The position numbers and the translations under genes are program-made. Shown piece after piece: positions 52,144 through 59,916 of a DNA stretch of 64,000 nt (position 1 is its first letter; each line of letters begins with the position of its first letter). This DNA is from Ereboglobus sp. (GTDB lineage Bacteria > Verrucomicrobiota > Verrucomicrobiia > Opitutales > Opitutaceae): contig JARKRC010000067.1 of the NCBI GenBank assembly GCA_029974595.1, positions 1 to 64,000 of the forward strand, read 5' to 3'. The notes under the pieces are model-generated. The model saw only the letters and a program-made list of their open reading frames with translations. It did not search any database and was not told where the DNA came from.

Positions 52144-52196
52144 GTAGCGCAGGTTTCCAACCTGTCCGATTGCAGGCTTCAATGCCTGCAATCCAT
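52144..52196. repeat. Small palindromic repeat module
   Basis: gtagcgcaggtttccaacct, then gattgcaggcttcaatgcct: a diverged partner of the gtagcgcaggcttccagcct module of copies A and B, with its own short palindromes. Confidence 0.65.
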
Positions 52197-52205
52197 TCCA
52201 AAAAA

Positions 52206-53021
52206 ATGACGATCTTCTCCCGTATCCTTCTTCTCGCCTTTCTCTTCCCTGCGCTCGCTTTATCACAAACCACCGGCGACGCGCCATCGCAGCCTCCGGT
52301 GAAAAAATCCCGCTCCCAAAAAAACGCTCCATCGGTCAAAGTTGACGCCGCCACTGTCGCTGACGGCGACTCCGCCCCGGTGCTCATCTCCACCACCGGA
52401 GGTCGAGGCGCGGGCAATGACCATCAAAAATGGCCCAATTTCGCCGCTCTCCAAAAGGCTGCCGATGAGCAAAATCCCGACGCGCTCTATGAGCTCGGCC
52501 AGCGTTATCTGGAAGGGACGCCCGACACGCCCAAAAACATCACCCGCGCCCTCCTCAACATGGAAGACGCCGCGCGCCGCGGCCAGCGCGCCGCGCATTT
52601 CCGCCTCGGCAAACTCTACGCCGACGGCGTCGAAACACCGCGCGACTACGCCAAGGCTCTTGCGCATTACAAAGCCGCCGCCCTCGCCGGCGACCCGATC
52701 GCGCAGCACAACCTCGGCGCGATGATCTCCACCGGACGCGGCGTGAAACGCGACTACGCCGAAGGCCTCGCCTGGTTCATCCTCGCCGCCCGCAAAAACT
52801 CCGAGGCCGCCGAAAGCGAAAAGAAACTCCGCGATTTCCTCGCCAAACAACCCGCCACAATCGCCGCCGGGGAAAAGCGCGCCGCCGAACTCGACATCGA
52901 GCTCGTGCGGCAGTCCGCCCCCAAGCCCGCCGCTCCCAAACCCGATCCCCTGAAAGTCGAAGTTGCGCCAATCACGCCGCCCCCGTTCCAGCCCATGCCA
53001 ATCGTGCCGCTGGGAAACTGA
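52206..53021 (+). CDS. Exported Sel1-repeat protein
   Basis: 271 aa. Signal peptide (residues 1-20, ALALSQ), a polar linker rich in Lys/Ser/Pro, then three to four Sel1/TPR-like repeats: PDALYELGQRYLEGTPDTPKNITRALLNMEDAARRG, RAAHFRLGKLYADGVETPRDYAKALAHYKAAALAGD and PIAQHNLGAMISTGRGVKRDYAEGLAWFILAARKN (quoted in sections). A Pro-rich tail ends the protein. Such proteins act as scaffolds; partner unknown. It is preceded by a palindromic repeat and stands alone. Confidence 0.82.
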   Translation: MTIFSRILLLAFLFPALALSQTTGDAPSQPPVKKSRSQKNAPSVKVDAATVADGDSAPVLISTTGGRGAGNDHQKWPNFAALQKAADEQNPDALYELGQRYLEGTPDTPKNITRALLNMEDAARRGQRAAHFRLGKLYADGVETPRDYAKALAHYKAAALAGDPIAQHNLGAMISTGRGVKRDYAEGLAWFILAARKNSEAAESEKKLRDFLAKQPATIAAGEKRAAELDIELVRQSAPKPAAPKPDPLKVEVAPITPPPFQPMPIVPLGN

Positions 53022-53165
53022 CGCGCGTCGCGTTCAATAATAAATTATCATTATAATTAAAAACACCTTACCCCATATTGCCGCACAAAGGGCCATAAAT
53101 CGCCTTGTGGCGGCGCAAGTCGCGGCTCATTGGAAATCATAAAAGAAGACACTTCCATATTCACA

Positions 53166-53906
53166 ATGCAGCTGAACCAAGAAATGCAATCACAAGGACA
53201 ATGGCTGTTTCGCTGGCGGAGCTATCTGCCCCTGCTGTTCCTCGTCCTCTTCATTCCCGCGCTTCAGGGATTTCATTATCCCTTCGGCAGCCATTTCGCC
53301 GATCTTGCGTGGGAGAGCCTTTGCCTCCTCACCGGGCTGCTCGGCCTGACCATCCGGTGCCTCGTCATCGGCTACGCGCCCAAACGCACATCAGGGCGCA
53401 ACACGAAAGGACAGGTTGCGGAGACACTGAACACAAAGGGCATGTATTCGCTGGTGCGCAATCCGCTCTATCTCGGCAATTTTTTCATGTGGGCCGCGCC
53501 GGTTCTTTTCCTTCATGCGTGGTGGCTCGTCGTGATTTATGTCCTGGTGTTCATCCTGTGCTACGAGCGGATCATCATCACCGAGGAAACATTCCTGTTT
53601 CAAAAATTCGGCGGCGAGTATGCGCGCTGGGCGGCAAACACGCCGGCCATCTTCCCAAGGCATCTGCGCTGGGAGAATCCCGACCTGCCGTTCTCATGGA
53701 GAAACGTGATTCGCCGCGAATATCACGGCTTGTTCGGTTTGATAGCCGCTTTGACGGCGGTCGAAATCATTGGCGATTTGTTTGTGGAGCGTGCCTTCAT
53801 ATTGGATCCTTTCTGGGTGGTGATTTTTCTGTCCGGCATGATTTTTTATTTTTCGGTTCGTTACCTTGCCAAGCGCACGAATGTCTTGCAGGTTGAAGGG
53901 CGCTAA
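53166..53906 (+). CDS. Isoprenylcysteine methyltransferase-like (ICMT/PEMT) membrane protein
   Basis: 246 aa, five or six membrane helices. The SAM-binding features of the ICMT/NnrU-like group are present: NTKGMYSLVRNPLYLGNFFMW near 95-115 and EETFLFQKFGGEYARWAANTPAIFPR near 142-167. Substrate is unknown in bacteria (lipid or small thiol/phosphate acceptor). ATG 53166 is used; a TTG at 53130 would add 12 residues. The phosphodiesterase gene follows after 5 bases, so the two are co-transcribed. The AT-rich 53,030-53,070 stretch upstream holds TATAAT at 53,052 as a possible -10. Confidence 0.85.
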   Translation: MQLNQEMQSQGQWLFRWRSYLPLLFLVLFIPALQGFHYPFGSHFADLAWESLCLLTGLLGLTIRCLVIGYAPKRTSGRNTKGQVAETLNTKGMYSLVRNPLYLGNFFMWAAPVLFLHAWWLVVIYVLVFILCYERIIITEETFLFQKFGGEYARWAANTPAIFPRHLRWENPDLPFSWRNVIRREYHGLFGLIAALTAVEIIGDLFVERAFILDPFWVVIFLSGMIFYFSVRYLAKRTNVLQVEGR

Positions 53907-53911
53907 ACCCC

Positions 53912-54361
53912 ATGCGCATAGCCGTTATCTCCGACACCCACGACCATTGCCCTTCGCAACTGCCCCCGCTCATCGCCTCCGCAGACGAAATCTGGCACCT
54001 TGGCGATGTCACCACTCCTGACGTCGTTCGCGAGCTCGCATACCTCGGCCCGCCGCTGCACATCGTTCGCGGCAATTGCGATTTCGAGCCGTGGCCGTTC
54101 AGTCTGCGCCGCGACATTCACGGCGTGCGCTGCCAGCTCGTGCATATTCCGCCCGCCACCCTGCCGCCGCATTACTGCCACCTGCTCCTGCACGGCCACA
54201 CGCACATCCCCCGCGATGAAACCATCGAGGGCATCCGCTGGCTGAACCCCGGCAGCGTCTCGCTCCCGCGCGGCGGCCATCCGTCGAGTTTCGCATGGCT
54301 CACCCTCGCCCCCGGCACGCCGCCCCTCTGGAAAATCGAGCGGCTCGCGCAGCCCGCATAA
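53912..54361 (+). CDS. YfcE/MJ0936-type metallophosphodiesterase
   Basis: 149 aa. MRIAVISDTHDHC (DxH), DEIWHLGDVTTPDVV (GD), IVRGNCD (GNxD) and LLLHGHTHIPRDETIEGIRWLNPGS (GHTH, NPGS) give the full metal set of the small calcineurin-like group. It hydrolyses phosphodiesters; natural substrate unknown. It lies directly downstream of the ICMT-like gene. Confidence 0.92.
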   Translation: MRIAVISDTHDHCPSQLPPLIASADEIWHLGDVTTPDVVRELAYLGPPLHIVRGNCDFEPWPFSLRRDIHGVRCQLVHIPPATLPPHYCHLLLHGHTHIPRDETIEGIRWLNPGSVSLPRGGHPSSFAWLTLAPGTPPLWKIERLAQPA

Positions 54362-54409
54362 AGCAAACGCTTGCGATTCACGGGCCGCGCGACAACGCTG
54401 CCACCGCAC

Positions 54410-54976
54410 ATGAAAACCGAAGTTGTCCAGGTCTCCGTCAAAAACGTCATGCCAACGGCAAATGGCTGCGCCGTGTTTCTCGGAGCCGAGGGCAAGCACT
54501 TCGTGATTTACGTCGATCACTTCGTCGGCGGCGTCATGCAAATGGCCATTGACGGGGTGAAAAAGGAACGCCCGCTCACGCACGATCTTATCGGGCACAT
54601 CCTGCTCGGCCTCGGCGCCGAAATCGATCGCGTGCTCATCAACGACTCCAAGGAAGGCACGTTTTTCGCCCGTCTTCTCCTGCGCATGGAAAACGAGCTC
54701 GGCAAAAAAGTGATCGAGATCGACGCCCGCCCCAGCGATTCCATCGTGCTGGCGATCCAGCATTCGCGCCCCATCCTCGTCGCCCGTGCGGTCTTTGACG
54801 CCGCGGAGGACATGACCGAATTGCTGACGCATCTCATGGCGCAAAAAGAAGCCGGAGAAACCGGGGACGAGGGGGACGACGACGAGGCGGTTGATGATTT
54901 CCTGTCCGGATTATCCGACGAAAGCGAGGAAGACGACGACGAGACGGACGACGATGATGAGGACGGGAAAAAATAA
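54410..54976 (+). CDS. Bifunctional nuclease (BFN/DUF151) family protein
   Basis: 188 aa. MKTEVVQVSVKNVMPTANGCAVFLGAEGKHFVIYVD, RPLTHDLIGHILLGLGAEIDRVLINDSKEGTFFARLLL and IEIDARPSDSIVLAIQHSRPILVARAVFD match the BFN domain (two sections around HD and RPSDS). The last ~45 residues are a highly acidic tail (runs of Asp/Glu). The family is reported as nuclease in plants; bacterial role is unclear. Its 3' end overlaps the start of the next gene by about 20 bases, so translation is probably coupled. Confidence 0.9.
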   Translation: MKTEVVQVSVKNVMPTANGCAVFLGAEGKHFVIYVDHFVGGVMQMAIDGVKKERPLTHDLIGHILLGLGAEIDRVLINDSKEGTFFARLLLRMENELGKKVIEIDARPSDSIVLAIQHSRPILVARAVFDAAEDMTELLTHLMAQKEAGETGDEGDDDEAVDDFLSGLSDESEEDDDETDDDDEDGKK

Positions 54977-56867
54977 CGTTCCTCGCACAAGCCTCCGCCT
55001 CCTCGCAGCGAGCGAATGGCTCGTTGCGTTTCTCCTTTCCGCAAATCTCATCTGGACGGCACTGTGCCTCGGCGGCGTGCGCGCCGAAACGATGGTCTGG
55101 TCGGGCACGCTCACCTGCGCCATCGCCGCCATCGTCGTGCTCCGCCACATGGTGTTCAAAACCGGCGCCCACCGCGCGCCGGTTTGGCTGCTCCCGTTTT
55201 TGCTCTACGCGCTGTTCAGCGCCTGCGCCCTGTCCCCGGTGCGCTGGCTGGCGATTCGCGAGTGGCTGCTCTGGATGCAGCTCTTTCTCGTTTTTGCGAT
55301 CGTCCTCAACGGCCTGCAATCGCAAGCCCCGCGCCGCCTCGTGCTCGGCACGACGCTGCTCCTCGGCGCGATTGCGCTGGTCTTGTCCGCCTATCAGCTC
55401 AACGGGCATGAGGCGTGGCTCATGCTTGGCCGCTCGCAAGCCATTCAATACATCGGGCGCGCAAGCGGTTTTTTCGGCAACCCGAACTCGCTCGCGGCGC
55501 TTTATGTGCTGATCATCCCGCCGCTGCTCTCGCTCGCATGGCGCCGCGGGGCGGACGGCGTGCGTCGCGTCGCCTGCGGTTATGTGGCGCTCGCGCTCAT
55601 GGCCGGTCTCGTGCTCACACTCAGCCGCGGCGGCTGGCTCGCGCTTGCAATCGCGCTCGTCTGCTGGCCGTGGTTTGTCGGTGAATGGCGCTGGAAGCGG
55701 CGCGCCCTCGCGAGCGCCGGCGTCCTTGCCGCGGTGGTTCTCGGCGCGCTCACGGTTTGGGCGACCCTGCCCTCCGCGCGCGCGCGAATCGAAAGGCTCG
55801 CCGGCGACCACGGGGAAAAATCGCGCGTCATTCTCTGGCAGGCATCGCTAAAAATGACGGCTGGCTCGCCGCTCCTCGGCGTCGGCGCCGGCAGTTTTAA
55901 TACCGTTTTCGAAAAACACCGTCCCGAGGGTTTTCTCAACAACCCGCAATGGGCGCATAACGATTTTCTGAACATCCTCAGCGACTACGGCATCGTCGGC
56001 TTTGCCCTGCTTTTCGGCGGCATCGGCGCAATCGCTTGGAGGAGCCGGCGCAGAGGTTCGCTCCCGCCGAGCCACGCGATCACGGACGACGCGCGCGCCG
56101 CAGCCTCCTTCACACGCGCGCTTGGCATCGGCCTGCTCGCCTTCGCCTGCGCAAGCCTCGTGGATTTTCATACACACATCCCCGCGCTCGGAATGATCGC
56201 CGCCGTCCACGCGGCGGAATTCCTGAAACGTCGCGAAGTCTCCAACGATGTCCTCCAGCCCGCCGCCGCACCGCGCACGCTTCATTGCATCGCGGCGCTC
56301 GCCTGCCTGTCGCTGCTAGCCTGCGTCATTGCAAAAACCGATTCCGCGGAAGCCCTGCGCGTGAACGGGCGCGAACAGATCGACGCGCTTGCCGTCCGCC
56401 GCGAAAAGGACGGCGCCGGGCAATTGCAAACGCTCATGCGCTCCGGCGTGCATTTCGCCAAAGCCGTCCGGCGCGATCCCGGCAACGCGCAAGCCTGGGC
56501 CGATTGCGCCTACGCGCTCGCCCTGCGCGCCCGCATCGACAAACCCGCCGCCCCCGCGCTCGGACGGGAAGCCGAAAGCGCCGCGCGTCGCGCCATCGAA
56601 CTCGCGCCGGAGGTTTATGAGTTCTGGCTGCGCCTCGGTGTCGCGCTCGACCTGCAGGCGCGCGCTGCCGAGGCCGGCGAAGCCTTCACGCACGCCCTCC
56701 AACTCGCCCCGGCCAGCCCCCTTGCCTGGTATCATCAGGCCTACCACCTCAGCCTCGCACCTGCGACGCGCCATCTTGCGCTCGGCGCCATTGAGATATG
56801 CTTGCGCCTTGACCCCGGCCATCGAGACGCAGATATTTTGCGGGAACGCCTGCAATCAAACCGTTGA
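54954..56867 (+). CDS. O-antigen ligase family membrane protein with C-terminal TPR-like domain
   Basis: 637 aa. About ten membrane helices; the Wzy_C core has ASGFFGNPNSLAALYVLIIPPLL near 185, LTLSRGGWLALA near 230, and the periplasmic loop RVILWQASLKMTAGSPLLGVGAGSFNTVFEKHRPEGFLNNPQWAHNDFLNILSDYG (in sections) with the conserved His/Asn. A soluble C-terminal part (about 495-637) is TPR-like (AWADCAYALALRARI; EFWLRLGVALDLQARAAEAGEAF). It joins or polymerises surface glycans. The start at 54954 overlaps the BFN gene; ATG 54957 is equally possible. Confidence 0.88.
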   Translation: MMRTGKNNVPRTSLRLLAASEWLVAFLLSANLIWTALCLGGVRAETMVWSGTLTCAIAAIVVLRHMVFKTGAHRAPVWLLPFLLYALFSACALSPVRWLAIREWLLWMQLFLVFAIVLNGLQSQAPRRLVLGTTLLLGAIALVLSAYQLNGHEAWLMLGRSQAIQYIGRASGFFGNPNSLAALYVLIIPPLLSLAWRRGADGVRRVACGYVALALMAGLVLTLSRGGWLALAIALVCWPWFVGEWRWKRRALASAGVLAAVVLGALTVWATLPSARARIERLAGDHGEKSRVILWQASLKMTAGSPLLGVGAGSFNTVFEKHRPEGFLNNPQWAHNDFLNILSDYGIVGFALLFGGIGAIAWRSRRRGSLPPSHAITDDARAAASFTRALGIGLLAFACASLVDFHTHIPALGMIAAVHAAEFLKRREVSNDVLQPAAAPRTLHCIAALACLSLLACVIAKTDSAEALRVNGREQIDALAVRREKDGAGQLQTLMRSGVHFAKAVRRDPGNAQAWADCAYALALRARIDKPAAPALGREAESAARRAIELAPEVYEFWLRLGVALDLQARAAEAGEAFTHALQLAPASPLAWYHQAYHLSLAPATRHLALGAIEICLRLDPGHRDADILRERLQSNR

Positions 56868-56886
56868 GCCATCACGCCAGCAACGC

Positions 56887-57864
56887 ATGACGAAATTGTT
56901 TTCAAAACTCCTTCTACTCACAGTCCTTGCAGCCGCGCTCGCGGGAACAACACGCGCGCAACAGCCGCCGCAAACGCCGGAGCAGGAAAACGTCGCGCGC
57001 ATCACGGTCATCCAAGTCACCGGTGAAGTGTATGTGTCCATTGTCGGCGAAACCTACCGTTTCGCCCTGCGCATGGGATCGATAATAAGCGGGGGCCAGA
57101 TGATCGCCACCGGCCCGAAAGCCAGCGTGATGCTGGCTTTCTCAAACGGCGCCACGGTGACCATAGGTGAAAGCTCGCTCGTGTCGGTGGACGAGTTTCT
57201 GCAGACCCCTTTCAGCGAAACCTTCAAGATGTCCGAGGCCGCGAGGGAGCCCAGCAGCTCGCAAACACGGCTCGATCTGGTGCGCGGCGAATTGATTTCG
57301 AACGTCAAGAAACTCAACAAGGACGAAGGTTCGAGTTTCGAGATAAAAACTCCGCTCGGCGTCGCGGGCATTCGCGGCACCACGTTCCAGATCGCGTATG
57401 TTCCCGGCAGCTTGAAACGCGCGGCCAACGCCGATCCCGCCACCGCAAACTTCGCCATTGTGATGCTGGAAGGCGTTGTCGAGCTGAACGTCCCCAGCCG
57501 CCCGCGTCCCATCGTGATTCCGCAAGGCAAGCAGCTCGTCCTCGAAAACATCGACATCACGGACACCACCGGCGCGGCGCTTTCCGAAGAAGCCGAACCC
57601 GCCGACGCCCCGGCAGCGACCCAGGCGCTCCTGATGCAGCGCGTGCAAGCGATGATCAACGCGGCTGCCGACGTATCGGTCCCCGGCACACCCGGCGCTC
57701 CCGCGCGTCCGTCGGTCAGCGCACCCGAAGCCGGGCCTGCGTCCGAACAAAGCCAGGAAAAAGGAGAGCAAACGCAGAAATCCGCAGATGCCTCGTTCTC
57801 GCCCTCTCCCGCCCCGCAGATCCCCACGCCCCGCCTCTCGCCGACGGATGGGACGGGAAAATAA
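56887..57864 (+). CDS. Exported FecR-domain protein
   Basis: 325 aa. Signal peptide (about 24 residues, TTRAQ), then a FecR domain: VTGEVYVSIVGETYRFALRMGSIISGGQMIATGPKASVMLAFSNGATVTIGESSLVSVDEF (in sections) and FEIKTPLGVAGIRGTTFQIAY near 155-175. The C-terminal third is Ala/Pro/Gln-rich and disordered. Not the membrane-bound anti-sigma type, since no inner-membrane helix follows. It begins 19 bases after the ligase gene; joint envelope role is likely. Confidence 0.88.
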   Translation: MTKLFSKLLLLTVLAAALAGTTRAQQPPQTPEQENVARITVIQVTGEVYVSIVGETYRFALRMGSIISGGQMIATGPKASVMLAFSNGATVTIGESSLVSVDEFLQTPFSETFKMSEAAREPSSSQTRLDLVRGELISNVKKLNKDEGSSFEIKTPLGVAGIRGTTFQIAYVPGSLKRAANADPATANFAIVMLEGVVELNVPSRPRPIVIPQGKQLVLENIDITDTTGAALSEEAEPADAPAATQALLMQRVQAMINAAADVSVPGTPGAPARPSVSAPEAGPASEQSQEKGEQTQKSADASFSPSPAPQIPTPRLSPTDGTGK

Positions 57865-57878
57865 TAAAAGCAAAAAGT

Positions 57879-57960
57879 GGTAGGGCGAAGCCTCCGGCTG
57901 AGCCGGGAGCATGTGATATTCGAAAATCGCTTTCGGCTCAGCCGGAGGCTTCGCCCTACC
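57879..57960. terminator. Perfect 27-bp inverted repeat between convergent fecR-like gene and tmk
   Basis: GGTAGGGCGAAGCCTCCGGC... at 57879-57905 is the exact reverse complement of 57934-57960, with a 28-base loop. Placed between convergent stops, it can block transcription both ways, though without a strong T-run. It may also be a dispersed repeat element. Confidence 0.75.
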
Positions 57961-57984
57961 TAAACCAAAATCCGAGTCTCGCTC

Positions 57985-58713
57985 TCAAGCCGCCCTGCTT
58001 TTTTTCTTCGCCAGTTTCTTTTTCACGGCGGCTTTTTTCGCGGGCTTGCGGACGCCGTCATTGAAGAGACGGGCCTGAAGCGCGGTCCAGATTTCCTTTT
58101 CGATTTTTTCCTCGCTCTGCGTGCCGTCCACGACGACGAAGCGTCCGGGCATGCCTTTCGCGAGAAGGAGATAGCCGGCGCGCACTTTTTCGTAGAACCC
58201 GATGTTTTCGCGCTCCATGCGGTCGGGACGGCCGCCCTTGCGTTTGCTGATGCGCTCGACACTCACCTTCGTCGGCACGTCGATCACAACCGTGATGTCC
58301 GGCATCACGGTGCCAACGGCGAAGCGGTTGATCTCGTTGACCGGGCCTTTGCCGAGGTTGCGGGCTATGCCCTGATAGACGGTCGAGGAATCCAGGTAAC
58401 GGTCGCTCAGCACAATCGCTCCGCGCAGGAGCGCGGGGGCGATCGTCTCGCGCACGATCTGCGCGCGCGCCGCGGCGAAAAGCAGGAGCTCGGTCTCGGC
58501 AAACATGCGGTCGCCACCCGAGTTGTGCAGGAGGATCTCGCGCACCTGCTCGCCAATCTTCGTGCCGCCCGGCTCGCGCGTGGTCACGATTTCATGGCCT
58601 TGCTCGCGCAGGCGTTTGACGAGGCGGCTGATCTGCGTCGTTTTGCCGCTGCCTTCGGAGCCCTCGAAGGAGATAAGGATGCCGGTGCGTTGTTTGTTCG
58701 AAAGTGGTGGCAT
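57985..58713 (-). CDS. tmk: Thymidylate kinase
   Basis: 242 aa. P-loop FEGSEGSGKTTQ near 15-26, DR motif TTREPGGTKIGEQVREILL, SDRYLDSSTVYQG near 102-114, and a LID region RISKRKGGRPDRMERE. It phosphorylates dTMP. It is ~30 residues longer than usual because of a Lys/Ala-rich tail (KPAKKAAVKKKLAKKKSRAA), which could bind nucleic acid. Start ATG 58713 fits the family opening. The PfkB gene is 38 bases upstream on the same strand. Confidence 0.95.
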   Translation of the reverse strand: MPPLSNKQRTGILISFEGSEGSGKTTQISRLVKRLREQGHEIVTTREPGGTKIGEQVREILLHNSGGDRMFAETELLLFAAARAQIVRETIAPALLRGAIVLSDRYLDSSTVYQGIARNLGKGPVNEINRFAVGTVMPDITVVIDVPTKVSVERISKRKGGRPDRMERENIGFYEKVRAGYLLLAKGMPGRFVVVDGTQSEEKIEKEIWTALQARLFNDGVRKPAKKAAVKKKLAKKKSRAA

Positions 58714-58750
58714 GGGATGAATCTCGGTTTATGCGCGAAGCATGGAGGAT

Positions 58751-59872
58751 TTATTGCCAGCGTGCGAGGAATGTTTCGAGGTCGGCAAGCGAGGGGCTGT
58801 GCGCGCTGCGGACATAGTGGCCCGACGCGCATACGCCGAGGGCGAGGCACGCCCGGGGAGAAAGTCCGAGGAGCTGGCCGGTTGTGAAGCCGGCGTTAAA
58901 ATGGTCGCCCGCGCCGGTGGTGATGAGCGGTTTTTCGCAATACGGGCCGGGCACCCACCAGTCGCCGTCGGGCGTGGCGCACGCTGCGGATTTGCGCGGA
59001 TGGACGACGACGCACGAAAGGGAGAGTTTGGCGCGAATTTTGGAGGCCAGGTCGCGAAGCACCGGCTCCTCCTCGCCTTCGCTGACGCCGAGCCCGAGCG
59101 CGGCGTAAACCTGCTGCGCCTCCTTGAAATTCAGCCCGAGGGTGACGCGCCCGTATTTCTCAAAACGCGCGATGATCCCGAGCGCGTGGACGAGATCGTG
59201 CGAGGAACGTTTTTCGGGATCGGCCAGGTCGAAGAAGAAAATGCGTTCGCGCAAGGGAAGCACGGGAAGGATATTTTTGAGGAGTCCCTCGAACACGCCG
59301 GTCATGTTTGGAATCATGGTCCAATTGACGAGCGCGACGAGGTCGGCGGCGTCGAGCTGCTTCGCGAGGCCTTCGACGCCGAGCACGGCGACGAGCTTGT
59401 CGTAGGTGATTTCATCGAGCGTGCGCATCTGGCCGAGCATCAGTTTCCCGTCCTCGAACTCGACGGCGGTTGTCGATGCGGGGGCGCAGAGCAGGATGGC
59501 TTCGCGCGAGCGCGCGGCCATGTCGGCAAAAACGGGATGCGGGGCACCGCTGCCGATTGCGCCGACGTAGGTGAGCGTCGAGCCGGCGGCGACAAGCGCG
59601 TTGCCCATGATGGGGCCGTTGCCGCCGAGTTTTTCCATGCGCGGGTAGAGCTCGATGTTGGTTGATTTGCCGGCGGCGCTGAGCACGCGCTGGCCGAAAT
59701 CGGTGATGGTGGCGATGGGTGTGAACGCGTCGCCTTGCGCGGTGCGAAGGGCGACGGGCGTCACGATCGTATCGACAAAACCGTCGAGGCCCACAAGGGC
59801 GTGCTTGGGTTGTTTTTCGTAGGCGGCGCGTTTCGCGCTCAGTTCATTGCGGGCGTGTTGATGGAAGGACAT
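58751..59872 (-). CDS. PfkB-family carbohydrate kinase
   Basis: 373 aa, ribokinase fold. GLDGFVDTIVTPV near 28-40, MEKLGGNGPIMGNALVAAGS (the substrate-side GG motif) near 79-98, and the terminal catalytic motif PLITTGAGDHFNAGFTTGQLLG near 322-343 with the GAGD anion hole and base Asp. Substrate (sugar or nucleoside) is not resolved. It runs between thrS and tmk on the minus strand, 44 bases after thrS. Confidence 0.9.
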   Translation of the reverse strand: MSFHQHARNELSAKRAAYEKQPKHALVGLDGFVDTIVTPVALRTAQGDAFTPIATITDFGQRVLSAAGKSTNIELYPRMEKLGGNGPIMGNALVAAGSTLTYVGAIGSGAPHPVFADMAARSREAILLCAPASTTAVEFEDGKLMLGQMRTLDEITYDKLVAVLGVEGLAKQLDAADLVALVNWTMIPNMTGVFEGLLKNILPVLPLRERIFFFDLADPEKRSSHDLVHALGIIARFEKYGRVTLGLNFKEAQQVYAALGLGVSEGEEEPVLRDLASKIRAKLSLSCVVVHPRKSAACATPDGDWWVPGPYCEKPLITTGAGDHFNAGFTTGQLLGLSPRACLALGVCASGHYVRSAHSPSLADLETFLARWQ

Positions 59873-59916
59873 GGCGGAAAAAATTTGGAGCGGTTCTTAT
59901 GATTTGTTTCCAGTTT

